NCBI RefSeq assembly: GCF_900454685.1
Contig: NZ_UATM01000032.1
Coordinates: 1,674,001 to 1,738,000 of the forward strand
Direction: 5' to 3'
Source: Peptoniphilus harei
GTDB taxonomy: Bacteria > Bacillota > Clostridia > Tissierellales > Peptoniphilaceae
Length of the DNA: 64,000 bases
Below, in pieces: positions 46,722 through 54,756 of this stretch (position 1 is its first letter; each line of letters starts with the position of its first letter). Both the position numbers and the translations under genes were made by a program. The notes under the pieces are model-generated. The model did not search any database and had not been told where the DNA came from. It saw only the letters and a list, made by a program, of their open reading frames with translations.

Positions 46722-46999
46722 AAATTCCTCCTTTTTTATTTTACATTTTTATACTTCGATACTTGCTCATATATTCATTATAAATCATCTGCTTTTATTG
46801 TCAATAGATTTTAATTAAGCCTTTATTTTTTTCAAAATCTATGAGATAATACTTAAGCAAGAGAAGCCTTGATATTGTTTTTTTTAAGATTTTACATAAA
46901 TTTTAAATAAAATTTAAAAACTTTTAAAAAACGGTTGACAAAACAAACTTATTACTTTAGAATAAGTAGAGTAAGTTGCTAAAGAGTGACCTTCAATTT
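46722..46999. other. Intergenic stretch leading to the tRNA cluster
   Basis: 278 bp between divergent transcription units. It holds the leader of the metal ATPase and the tRNA promoter at 46935-46963. No coding frame seen. Confidence 0.6.
46935..46963 (+). promoter_or_regulatory. tRNA cluster promoter
   Basis: Perfect TTGACA (46935-46940), 17-bp spacer and TAGAAT (46958-46963), about 36 bp before tRNA-Ser. Confidence 0.85.
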
Positions 47000-47091
47000 G
47001 GAGAAATACTCAAGTGGCTGAAGAGGCTCCCCTGCTAAGGGAGTAGGTCCCGATTAGGGTCGCGAGGGTTCAAATCCCTCTTTCTCCGCCA
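47000..47091 (+). tRNA. tRNA-Ser (GCT)
   Basis: Acceptor GGAGAAA pairs with TTTCTCC, followed by encoded CCA. The anticodon loop CTGCTAA gives anticodon GCT, reading AGC/AGU. Long variable arm of a class II tRNA. CCA ends at 47091. Confidence 0.96.
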
Positions 47092-47098
47092 ATGGTGA

Positions 47099-47175
47099 GG
47101 GCCTTTAGCTCAGTTGGTTAGAGCGCCCGGCTCATAACCGGTAGGTCCCGGGTTCAAGTCCCTGAAGGCCCACCA
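47099..47175 (+). tRNA. tRNA with CAT anticodon (Met, or Ile2)
   Basis: Acceptor GGGCCTT pairs with AAGGCCC, encoded CCA. Anticodon loop CTCATAA gives CAT. It is not the initiator pattern. CAT could be elongator Met or tRNA-Ile2 (modified to read AUA); its D-arm (TTTAGCTCAGTTGGTTAGAGC) resembles tRNA-Ile2, so the identity needs modification-enzyme context. Confidence 0.9.
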
Positions 47176-47182
47176 TTTACTT

Positions 47183-47258
<76 letters not shown>

Positions 47259-47268
47259 TTTTTTATAA

Positions 47269-47300
47269 CCCTTGAAATCAAATGATTTCAAGGTTTTTTT
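47269..47300 (+). terminator. tRNA operon terminator
   Basis: CCTTGAAATCA / TGATTTCAAGG followed by seven T residues. Confidence 0.88.
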
Positions 47301-47310
47301 ATTGTAAAAG

Positions 47311-47329
47311 TTGGCTACTTGTTGGCTAC
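47311..47329 (+). repeat. Tandem octamer TTGGCTAC, 11-bp period
   Basis: TTGGCTAC at 47311-47318 and 47322-47329, 53 bp after tRNA-Phe. Possible remnant of a recombinase arm site; this is inference. Confidence 0.4.
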
Positions 47330-47386
47330 CCTAAAATATTTTTGGATCTTTGACTTAAATCTTTGTCATAATAAAATTTCTTACAT

Positions 47387-47438
47387 AAAAAAGCACACAG
47401 CTTATGCAAATCTCGCATTCTAGTTTGTGTGCTTTTTC
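47387..47438 (-). terminator. Large hairpin, probable terminator
   Basis: AAAAGCACACA (47389-47399) pairs with TGTGTGCTTTT (47426-47436) over a 26-base loop. On the minus strand it ends the decayed frame that stops at 47444; on the plus strand it is also followed by T residues. Confidence 0.55.
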
Positions 47439-47443
47439 TATTT

Positions 47444-47630
47444 CTAAGTTTTAAATCTTTCTAATTCATCTTCACTTAGTCTTTCTGGATCAAGTTTGTT
47501 CTTTATATAAAGTATTTTATTATAGCTTTCATATCCATGTCAGTCTTGTAATTATTTAAATTAAAAATCTTCCATGGAAAAACCTCATCACTATAAAAAA
47601 CTTTTCCGATTTTCTCCAATATTATTAATT
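47444..47630 (-). pseudogene. Decayed ORF remnant
   Basis: On the minus strand a readable segment around SDEVFPWKIFNLNNYKT stops at a TAA, and a second frame then reads IKNKLDPERLSEDELERFKT to a TAG at 47444-47446. The two pieces together look like one C-terminus broken by a frameshift. No family recognised. It may belong to a mobile element formerly inserted at tRNA-Phe. Confidence 0.4.
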
Positions 47631-47645
47631 TATAAATTTAAAAAC

Positions 47646-48170
47646 TTAAATTATCTTTACTTGACAAGAATCTAAAACATCTAAGGCTGATCTCTTCTTT
47701 TCTTCTGTTAATCCTTCTGTCAAATCCTTATAAATATAAATATTTTTCTCTGGCAAGAAACCCTTGACCAATAAAATATTTGAAACTACACAAATGTCTG
47801 CAACAAGACCAAGAAAATAAATGTCCCCTATTCCCTTTTCCTCGTCTAATTTTCTAAGATACTCTCCAAGTTCAAGTGAAGCAAAGGTATTTTTCTCGAA
47901 CTTCTTTGCTCCTTCAAAGGACTTAGTCAGCTTTAATTCTTTTGAAATATCGTGGCCCCAAGTCCCCTTAATACAGTGTTCAATTGGAAGGTTCTTTCCT
48001 TCATTTGTTGAAAGATAATCATCATGGTGGGTGTCGAGGGTGTAGACCACTTCCCCATCAAAGCCTTCCACTTTTTCTACAACTCTCTTTAAAAGATTTT
48101 CTCCGTCCTTTGCCTTTAGAGATCCTGTTACAAAGTCATTTTGCATATCAATAACAACTAAAACGTCCAT
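47646..48170 (-). CDS. Isochorismatase-fold hydrolase, nicotinamidase-like
   Basis: A 174-residue cysteine hydrolase. The catalytic triad is present: D8 (VVIDMQNDF), K93 (FEKNTF) and C127 (VADICVVSN), and D46/H48 (DTHHDDY) could be metal ligands, as in nicotinamidase PncA. It most likely deamidates nicotinamide to nicotinate for NAD salvage. Start ATG follows GGGAGGGAG. Monocistronic, divergent from sfsA. Confidence 0.88.
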   Translation of the reverse strand: MDVLVVIDMQNDFVTGSLKAKDGENLLKRVVEKVEGFDGEVVYTLDTHHDDYLSTNEGKNLPIEHCIKGTWGHDISKELKLTKSFEGAKKFEKNTFASLELGEYLRKLDEEKGIGDIYFLGLVADICVVSNILLVKGFLPEKNIYIYKDLTEGLTEEKKRSALDVLDSCQVKII

Positions 48171-48247
48171 TATCTCCCTCCTTTTCCCTATCTTACTCCA
48201 AATTTTACATAAATTAAAGTTACTTGTATAATATTTTGGGGTGACTT

Positions 48248-48946
48248 ATGAAATACACTAGCGCAATTAAAGCAGAATTTTTATATAGAAAGAATAGATT
48301 TATATCCTATTGCAAGAAGGGTTTCAAAACCCTTGAGGTCTATGTACCAAACACAGGCCGCTGCAAGGAGCTTCTCCTCGAAGGAGTAACAGTCTTTTTA
48401 ACCTATAACGACAATCCTAATAGGAAGACTTCCTATACACTTATTGGAGTTATGAAGGGCAATAGGCTTATAAATATTGACTCTCAGGCTCCCAATCAAG
48501 TTGTGGAAGAGGCCTTACTTAAAAATAAAATTGACTTGGGTTTTAAATATGAAACTATAAAGAGAGAATACACTTACGGGGACTCACGCTTCGACTTTTA
48601 TCTTGAGGGCCAGGGACAAAAAGCCCTCATGGAAGTCAAGGGAGTTACACTTGAAAAAGACGGAGTGGTTGCCTTCCCCGATGCTCCAACTAAGAGAGGG
48701 CTTAAGCACGTCAAGGGACTAGATAAATCCCACGAGGACTACAAGACCTTTGTCCTCTTTGTAATCCAAATGGAAGATGTTAAGTTTTTTACGCCCAATT
48801 ATCTAACTGACCCAGATTTTTCTAAAGGACTTAGTGAAGCAAGTGAAAATGGAGTGGGCGTTCTTGCCTATGATTCAATAGTCACAAGAAATTCAATAGA
48901 ACTTAATAAGGAAGTCCCTGTTATTTTGGAGGAAAAATGGAATTAA
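48248..48946 (+). CDS. sfsA: SfsA-family DNA-binding protein/nuclease
   Basis: A 232-residue protein with the SfsA pattern: FYRKNRF-like start, VPNTGRCKELL, then a PD-(D/E)xK-type core with SRFDFYLEGQGQKALMEVKGV and FPDAPTKRGLKHVKGL. SfsA was first described as a sugar-fermentation stimulator in E. coli and is now regarded as a DNA/RNA nuclease fold. Start ATG behind GGGGTGAC. Its end overlaps the following GNAT gene by 10 bases. Confidence 0.92.
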   Translation: MKYTSAIKAEFLYRKNRFISYCKKGFKTLEVYVPNTGRCKELLLEGVTVFLTYNDNPNRKTSYTLIGVMKGNRLINIDSQAPNQVVEEALLKNKIDLGFKYETIKREYTYGDSRFDFYLEGQGQKALMEVKGVTLEKDGVVAFPDAPTKRGLKHVKGLDKSHEDYKTFVLFVIQMEDVKFFTPNYLTDPDFSKGLSEASENGVGVLAYDSIVTRNSIELNKEVPVILEEKWN

Positions 48947-49440
48947 GACTAGCAAAAGAAGATGATAGAGAAATAATTTTAAAGATTTATGATGATGGAT
49001 CGAAGAAATTAAAGTCCTTGGGACTTGACCAATGGCAAGGGCAAGATAAACCAAATCTTGATAATTTTAAGGAACTCAAAGAAAATAAAAATATTTTTGT
49101 CTTAGATGACCAAGGACAAGTTGTCTCCACTGTAATTATTTATGACTTCGACATCGATTATGAAAATAACTTAGATGGAACTTGGCAAAGTCCAAAGCCC
49201 TATGTGGCCCTCCACAGGATTGGAACCCTTAAAAGGGAAAGTAAGCAAGGTTACGGAAGAAAAGTCATTGAGCTGGCAGAAGCCTATGCAAGAGAAAATA
49301 GTTTTAAGTCTGTGAGGATTGACACCCACAGGGGCAATAAGACAATGCAGGGACTTCTAAAGTCCTTAAATTATAAATACGTAGGACTAGTTTATCTCTC
49401 TGGCAAGAATGAAAGACTTGCCTTTGAAAAAGTATTGTGA
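48937..49440 (+). CDS. GNAT-family N-acetyltransferase
   Basis: A 167-residue acetyltransferase: the acetyl-CoA loop is QGYGRKVIELAEAYA (about 110-123), then VRIDTHRGNKTMQGLLKSLNYKYVG of the GNAT core. The substrate cannot be read from sequence. Start ATG behind GGAGG within the end of sfsA; probably co-translated with sfsA. Confidence 0.88.
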   Translation: MELRLAKEDDREIILKIYDDGSKKLKSLGLDQWQGQDKPNLDNFKELKENKNIFVLDDQGQVVSTVIIYDFDIDYENNLDGTWQSPKPYVALHRIGTLKRESKQGYGRKVIELAEAYARENSFKSVRIDTHRGNKTMQGLLKSLNYKYVGLVYLSGKNERLAFEKVL

Positions 49441-49448
49441 GGTTAAAA

Positions 49449-49664
49449 ATGTTTAAAAATAAGGATGACAAAAGATTTATTGAGATTTTTAAAGAGGGAT
49501 CTCTTACTGAGTACATGAAAATTCTTTTGGACACAGAGACTGGTGTTAATTATCTCTATATAAGCGCCGGTTACGGCATGGGAATCACTCCCCTCCTTGA
49601 TGGTGAGGGAAAAGTTATTGTTTCTAATCAAAGAGAAATCGCATCTTACAAGGAAAGAATATAA
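49449..49664 (+). CDS. DUF6440-family small protein
   Basis: A 71-residue protein starting MFKNKDDKRFIEIFKEGSLT, with the family motif GVNYLYISAGYGMGITPLLDGEGK. Start ATG 49449 follows GAGGT; the frame is open from a GTG 12 bp earlier. Cytosolic, function unknown; last gene of the sfsA operon. Confidence 0.8.
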   Translation: MFKNKDDKRFIEIFKEGSLTEYMKILLDTETGVNYLYISAGYGMGITPLLDGEGKVIVSNQREIASYKERI

Positions 49665-49669
49665 AAAAG

Positions 49670-49712
49670 AACCACAGTCTAAAAGTTTAATACTTAAAAG
49701 ACTGTGGTTTTA
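49670..49712. terminator. Bidirectional terminator
   Basis: AACCACAGTCT / AGACTGTGGTT stem between convergent transcription units. Confidence 0.85.
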
Positions 49713-49715
49713 TTT

Positions 49716-51053
49716 TTATATTAATTTTGGTAAAAAAACTGTTGCCAGACCTAGGAAGATAAAAAATCCAAATACATCTGTAAAAGTTGTCAAAAATATT
49801 GATGATGCAATTGCCGGGTCCACCTTGAGCTTGTCTAAGATTAGTGGAATTAAAAAGCCCATGGAGCAAGCAATTATCATATTTAAAATCATTGCCAAAA
49901 ATAGTATTAGGCCAAGGTAAAGATTGTGGTGCCAGAAGACAAAAACTCCTGCCGCCAAGAGACCAATTATTGCCCCTTCAGTAAGTCCCAAGAAAATTTC
50001 CTTAAAAATAAGCTTAAAGTCCTTCTTTAAAGACAACTCTCCCCTTGCAAGGGACGTGATAATAATTGAAAGAGTTTGGGACCCTGCGTTGCCACCCATT
50101 CCCGTTACAATAGGCATGGCAGCTGATAGGACAACCACTTGAGAAATTGTTGATTCAAATCCCTTTACAACTGATGAAGCCAAGAAGGCTGTCACAAGGT
50201 TTACAATTAGCCAAGGAATTCTAGACTTAAAGGATTCTAAGATGCTTGAGTCGTATTCTTCATCGGCGTTAACACCGTGCATCTGCAACATATCTTCGTT
50301 GTGCTCTTGGTCAATAACAGCGATGATATCGTCTGATGTAATTACACCAAGGATTGCCATATTATTATTTACAACTGGAAGTATGTCTAGTTCATACTTG
50401 GAGAAGAGATTGGCTGCAACTTCTTGGTCATCTGTCCCATAGACATAGAAATCGCAGTCTTCCATAAGATCCTTTAAAAGATCATCTGCATGACAAACTA
50501 AGAGGTCCCTCATTGTTACAATACCCTTGAGTCTGTGCTTATCATCTGTCACAAAAATCTTGTCTATAATTTCTGTCTTTGGGGAAATTGCAATTAATTT
50601 CTTTACAGCCTGGTCAGCAGTTAAATATTCCTTAAGGGCTATAAAATTTGTAGCCATAATTGAACCTGCAGATTCCTCATCAAAGGAGAGAATCATCTTT
50701 AGGACATTTTGTTTATCACTTTTTAACTTAGACAAGATTTCCTTTCTCCTAACTGTTGAAAGAAATCCAAGAAGGTCTGCCACTATAGAATTTTCTATAA
50801 AGGCAAAGGCCTCAATAAGTTCTTCATTGGTGAAAAACTTCATTATATCTACTGCCAAATCTTCTTCAGATGACTCTAACAAGAGTCCAAGATTTTCCTT
50901 GTTTAGTAATTTTACAAAAACTTCAAGTTCATCGTCTTCATATTCTTCTAGCTCTAGAGATATATCAACTGGATGATATTCATCAAAGAGCTCATTTGCT
51001 TTTATCTCATCTCTTTCCAAAATTATATTTTTTATTTCATCTATTATGTTCAC
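49716..51053 (-). CDS. mgtE: Magnesium transporter MgtE
   Basis: Mg2+ channel of the cytoplasmic membrane. The 445-residue protein has the helical MgtE N domain (about 1-125), a CBS pair (about 130-255) and five membrane helices (about 280-445) with the conserved PIVTGMGGNAGSQTLSIIITSLARG. Starts at GTG (51053) and overlaps the end of the helicase gene by 17 bases. No M-box riboswitch can precede it, since the upstream DNA is coding. Confidence 0.95.
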   Translation of the reverse strand: MNIIDEIKNIILERDEIKANELFDEYHPVDISLELEEYEDDELEVFVKLLNKENLGLLLESSEEDLAVDIMKFFTNEELIEAFAFIENSIVADLLGFLSTVRRKEILSKLKSDKQNVLKMILSFDEESAGSIMATNFIALKEYLTADQAVKKLIAISPKTEIIDKIFVTDDKHRLKGIVTMRDLLVCHADDLLKDLMEDCDFYVYGTDDQEVAANLFSKYELDILPVVNNNMAILGVITSDDIIAVIDQEHNEDMLQMHGVNADEEYDSSILESFKSRIPWLIVNLVTAFLASSVVKGFESTISQVVVLSAAMPIVTGMGGNAGSQTLSIIITSLARGELSLKKDFKLIFKEIFLGLTEGAIIGLLAAGVFVFWHHNLYLGLILFLAMILNMIIACSMGFLIPLILDKLKVDPAIASSIFLTTFTDVFGFFIFLGLATVFLPKLI

Positions 51054-52896
51054 TTTTTCCTCCTGCTAAAGTTTCTAAATCTGTCACAAAGGAAGAAATT
51101 TCATTTTTCTTTCCATTAGTGTAGTGGGAATACATGAGGAAGAGCTCCCTCTTTGCCCTGGTCATGGCTACATAAAATAGGCGTCTCTCCTCTTCATAGA
51201 GGTCTGGATCTTCTCTTAGGTCCTCAATGCTTGAAGTAGAAGGCAGGGTTCCCTCATATAAGTCTACAACAAAGACTTTAGAGAATTCAAGCCCCTTGGC
51301 TGAGTGGATTGTGGAGAAGGTAAGCCTTGCATCAGTGTCCCTTGCCTTTAAGAGATCATATTCCAACTCCTTTAGTCTTCCAACGAATAAGTCTAAGGAC
51401 TTAGTTGACTTTGCAATCATCTTTAAATAATAGAGGTATTCATTTAAGGTGGATTCTGTCTCCATAAACCTCTTGGCATTTTCCCTTAGGTAGTCACCGT
51501 AACCCATTTCTTTGTCAATATAATCTATAGCTTCATAGACACTTACTCTTGCAATCTTCTTAAAACCAACTAGGAGACCATTGATATTTTTGTTGTAGTA
51601 AGAAGGAAGGTCTGGATAGTCCTTTAGGATGTTGAAGACATTTTTCCCCCTGTGCCTCTTTAAGTATTCAATATGTCTTTTTGAAATATAACCCTTCAAC
51701 TTAAAATAAAATTTTTCATAGAGGTCTATGTCCGACAAATCATGGGCAAAATTTAAAATATCCAAGATATCACGAGTTATAAAGTGGGAGAAAAACTTGG
51801 TCTTCTTGTCCTTAATATTAAATTCATAATTTTTCCTCTCAAAATACTCCACAAGGCCAATACTTGATAAGTTGTTCCTATAGAGGACGGCTATGTTACC
51901 ATCATCTTTTTTCAACTCTTCTTCTATAAGTGCGTACTGGTCCCTTGGTTCCTTGACCTTAATAATATTGACGGGTTTGTCAAAGGGATTTTCTGTCACA
52001 AGGGTCTTTTCAAACCTCTTTTCATTTTGGGCAATAAAAATATTTGCAATATTTACGATATTTTTTGTGGAACGGAAGTTGTCTTCCATATAAAAAGTCT
52101 TGATGTCATCGAATTCATCTTGAAGCTTAAAAAGTTCCTCTGTGTTGGCTCCCCTAAAGCCATAGATAGACTGGTCGTCATCGGCAACAACAAATAAATT
52201 GTTGCTAGGCTTGGCAAGGAGCTTTAAAACCATAAATTGGCTCCTAGAAGTGTCTTGTCCTTCATCAATTTGGATAAACTTAAACCTGTCCCTGTACTTC
52301 TTCATTATTGCCGGGTCATTTTTTAAGACTTCATAAGAAAGATTTATCATATCATCAAAGTCTATTAAGCTCTTGTCTTTTTTAAACTTCTCATAGGTCT
52401 CAAAGAATTTCACAAAATTATCTGTGTCACACCTTTTAGTCTTGGCAAAAGATTGGGGCGACAGCATCATATTCTTGCAATAGCCAACTTCTGAAATTGC
52501 TGTCTCGATTCGCTCTTCTGTGGGATAAGAATTATTAACCGACCTGTAGATGTCTCTTAGGATCTCGTACTTCTTTTTCATATTAGAATCAATTAAGCTA
52601 AGGGACTTGCCATACTTTTTGGAATAATCCCTTACAATTGAGTAGCAAAAAGCATGAATAGTGGAGAAGTGGACAGTCCTGTCTCCATTCATTCCTACAA
52701 AACGATTTTTTATATCCACTGCTTGGGCCTTTGAAAAAGTAATGGTTAAGATGCTCTTTGGGTCCACTCCCCTCTCTATTAATTTTTTTGTCCTGTAAAG
52801 GATCATAGTAGTTTTTCCAGCTCCAGGAACTGCCAAGACGATGGCAGGACCCTCAAAGTGGTCTACAGCTTTTAATTGACTTGGTGTTAAATTCAC
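51037..52896 (-). CDS. UvrD/PcrA-like superfamily 1 DNA helicase, short form
   Basis: A 619-residue helicase with Walker A in LAVPGAGKTTMILYRTKKL (about 21-39), QIDEGQDTSRSQ as motif II, DDDQSIYGFRGA, and C-terminal RLTFSTIHSAKGLEF and AMTRAKRELFL. It is shorter than PcrA (about 720-740), lacking part of the 2B domain or C-tail. Start is GTG (52896) behind GGAGGAGG. Followed by mgtE in the same transcript, an odd pair with no obvious shared job. Not the housekeeping PcrA on length alone. Confidence 0.9.
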   Translation of the reverse strand: MNLTPSQLKAVDHFEGPAIVLAVPGAGKTTMILYRTKKLIERGVDPKSILTITFSKAQAVDIKNRFVGMNGDRTVHFSTIHAFCYSIVRDYSKKYGKSLSLIDSNMKKKYEILRDIYRSVNNSYPTEERIETAISEVGYCKNMMLSPQSFAKTKRCDTDNFVKFFETYEKFKKDKSLIDFDDMINLSYEVLKNDPAIMKKYRDRFKFIQIDEGQDTSRSQFMVLKLLAKPSNNLFVVADDDQSIYGFRGANTEELFKLQDEFDDIKTFYMEDNFRSTKNIVNIANIFIAQNEKRFEKTLVTENPFDKPVNIIKVKEPRDQYALIEEELKKDDGNIAVLYRNNLSSIGLVEYFERKNYEFNIKDKKTKFFSHFITRDILDILNFAHDLSDIDLYEKFYFKLKGYISKRHIEYLKRHRGKNVFNILKDYPDLPSYYNKNINGLLVGFKKIARVSVYEAIDYIDKEMGYGDYLRENAKRFMETESTLNEYLYYLKMIAKSTKSLDLFVGRLKELEYDLLKARDTDARLTFSTIHSAKGLEFSKVFVVDLYEGTLPSTSSIEDLREDPDLYEEERRLFYVAMTRAKRELFLMYSHYTNGKKNEISSFVTDLETLAGGKSEHNR

Positions 52897-53005
52897 TTTA
52901 TCCCTCCTCCTATAGTTTAAACTATAGTCCGATTATTTTAAATCTATTTTTAAGCTCTTCATTATGGTATAATCTTAGTATGAAAGAGCTTTAAGGGGGA
53001 TTACT

Positions 53006-53800
53006 ATGTTAATGACAAACTTTTTACAAAAAAGAAAATCAGTGAGAAATTTTAAGAAGGATACAGTACCAAGGGATTCTTTAGAAAATATAAAATTACT
53101 TATGGATGAACTAGACCAAGAAGAAGGAGAAATAAATTTTTCACTTTACGAAAACGGAAAAATCGTAGCAGAAGGTCTAAGGGGCAAGGCTGGTTATTCT
53201 GGAGTTATGATCGAAGCTCCACATTACATTGCACTAGACATCACAAATGACAAACCACTTAACATCTTAAAGGGTGGCTACTGCCTTGAAAAGCTAAATA
53301 CAAAAATAGTCGACCTTGATTTAGACACATGCTGGATAACAGTAGATGATGTTGATGCAGAAACTAAGAAGGCAATATTCGGGGAAAATGGAATAGGAAT
53401 CGACTATCTCATTGCAATTGGCTACGGACAAAAGAAAAAATTATTTGATCCAGAAGTTACAAGCTCAAGACTTAATGTAGATGAAATTGTATTTGCTGAC
53501 ACACTAGGAAATCCAATTTCCATTGAAACTCTAGAAAACTACGGAGTCTTTGATGTCTTCTCATCTGTTAGATATGCACCAAGCCACAAAAATTTCCAAC
53601 CTTGGAGATTTGTTCTAAAGGGATCAGTTGTTGAAGCTTACATGTTAAAATCTGACGAAGACTCAAGATCACTAATAGACATGGGCGTTATCCTTTTCTA
53701 CATGGAAGAGATGCTTAAGACTATGGGAATCGAAAAGAAATGGACAATAGACCTAAAGGACGACGGCAAATATTATTACATTGGTTCCTTTACTTTATAA
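53006..53800 (+). CDS. Nitroreductase-family protein
   Basis: A 264-residue flavin-dependent oxidoreductase fold. The N-terminal FLQKRKSVRNFKKDT and a later SSVRYAPSHKNFQPWRFVL are family signatures for FMN binding (the RxSxR/SAxNxQPW motifs in altered form). The central linker is long; two alpha/beta halves resemble the duplicated TM1586-type NAD(P)H reductases. Substrate unknown. Start ATG; an AGGGGG lies 8 bp upstream. Confidence 0.85.
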   Translation: MLMTNFLQKRKSVRNFKKDTVPRDSLENIKLLMDELDQEEGEINFSLYENGKIVAEGLRGKAGYSGVMIEAPHYIALDITNDKPLNILKGGYCLEKLNTKIVDLDLDTCWITVDDVDAETKKAIFGENGIGIDYLIAIGYGQKKKLFDPEVTSSRLNVDEIVFADTLGNPISIETLENYGVFDVFSSVRYAPSHKNFQPWRFVLKGSVVEAYMLKSDEDSRSLIDMGVILFYMEEMLKTMGIEKKWTIDLKDDGKYYYIGSFTL

Positions 53801-53814
53801 AATTTAAACATTAA

Positions 53815-53848
53815 AAAGAAGCTCATTCACTTCGAGCTTCTTTTTTTC
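53815..53848. terminator. Bidirectional terminator
   Basis: AAGAAGCTC / GAGCTTCTT with T runs on both sides, between nitroreductase and the AraC regulator. Confidence 0.88.
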
Positions 53849-54320
53849 TGTATTCACTTGGACTTAGTCCCGTAAATTTTTTAAAGGATCTTGTGAAATT
53901 TGATGGACTTGTGAGACCAAGTTCCATGGCAATTTCTGTTATATTTTTATCTGTATTAGTCAAAATTTCTTCTGCCTTCATCATCCTCAAATTATTTAAG
54001 TACTTTATAGGAGTGTACTGAAATTTTCTAATGAATTTATTGTTTAAGTTTGACTTAGAAATCTTAAATTTTTTTGTAAGCAAATCTAAAGTAATATCCT
54101 TGTCTAAATTATTTTTAATAAACTCTTCAATTAGAATAATTTCCTCACTTCCCTCTTCCTTCTGATAAGATTTTCTTATTTCGGAAGTTTTTTCTCGTGT
54201 AATATCGTAAATAAAATCCAAAGCCTTTATAGAAATCCCCAAGATATCTTCACTTTTTAGGACTTGGATAAGTTCATTGGCTCTTTGAATTAGTCTTTCA
54301 TTCTTATATACAAAACCCAT
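53823..54320 (-). CDS. AraC-type regulator, C-terminal half (split gene)
   Basis: A 165-residue frame with a full AraC-type DNA-binding domain: first helix-turn-helix LLTKKFKISKSNLNNKFIRK, second IAMELGLTSPSNFTRSFKKFTGLSPSEYRK. It begins at MGFVYKNERL, which overlaps the end of the N-terminal half (54304-54756). Removing one T from the TTTT near 54311 would join them as GYGFVYKNERL, giving one regulator of about 310 residues. So this is the 3' part of one gene. It closes the ECF/ABC operon and terminates at the hairpin 53815-53848. Confidence 0.85.
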   Translation of the reverse strand: MGFVYKNERLIQRANELIQVLKSEDILGISIKALDFIYDITREKTSEIRKSYQKEEGSEEIILIEEFIKNNLDKDITLDLLTKKFKISKSNLNNKFIRKFQYTPIKYLNNLRMMKAEEILTNTDKNITEIAMELGLTSPSNFTRSFKKFTGLSPSEYRKKEARSE

Positions 54321-54756
54321 ATCCTTTATGAAATTTATTTTTTTTCAAAAATTCCCCTAAAATTTTCCCGTAAAAGGAATTCTCATCTATCTGGTCTTCA
54401 AAAATGAAAAAGTTAAAGGCTTGAACCCTGTCCTTGGTTGTATAAGATTCCCTTGCATAGGGAAGGGCCTTTCCAATAAAAATTTCTCTAGTTATTAAAA
54501 TTTTTGTATCATTGATATAGGTAAAGTAATTGCCTTCATAGCTATAAGAAATCCTATAACCCTTCTTTCCCTTACTATCAGAAGCTTGCACCTGATACCT
54601 TTCCCTTAAGTCAATATACATGAGCATAAGTCCTGGGAAGAGTTTATAATTTTTCATTTTATTTTTAGGATGGCTTATCCCTTGATACTCTATAAAATCA
54701 TCATTATCATCAACGACCTCAAAGTCCCAGGAAGCTAAATAATTATTATTTTTCAT
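54304..54756 (-). CDS. AraC-type regulator, N-terminal half (split gene)
   Basis: A 150-residue frame corresponding to the sensing domain of this AraC subfamily: FPGLMLMYIDL, the FEGNYFTYINDTKILI-like SYEGNYFTYINDT, then KGYGFCI and an early stop at 54304-54306. It overlaps the DNA-binding half by 17 bases in another frame. The pair are one ancestral gene split by a +1 shift in GGGTTTTG. It overlaps the EcfA gene by 11 bases, so it is the last operon gene. The regulator would presumably sense the cargo or its iron form. Confidence 0.8.
   Translation of the reverse strand: MKNNNYLASWDFEVVDDNDDFIEYQGISHPKNKMKNYKLFPGLMLMYIDLRERYQVQASDSKGKKGYRISYSYEGNYFTYINDTKILITREIFIGKALPYARESYTTKDRVQAFNFFIFEDQIDENSFYGKILGEFLKKNKFHKGYGFCI

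Larger units (their letters stand above)
47259..47645. other. Region after the tRNA cluster, mostly non-coding
   Basis: About 387 bp. Contents in order: tRNA terminator (47269-47300), a tandem octamer TTGGCTAC (47311-47318 and 47322-47329), a second hairpin (47387-47438), and a decayed minus-strand reading frame (about 47444-47630). No intact gene. Confidence 0.6.

Noticed and set aside
50900..51100. M-box Mg2+ riboswitch upstream of mgtE
   Set aside because: The upstream DNA is the coding end of the helicase gene, with overlapping start.
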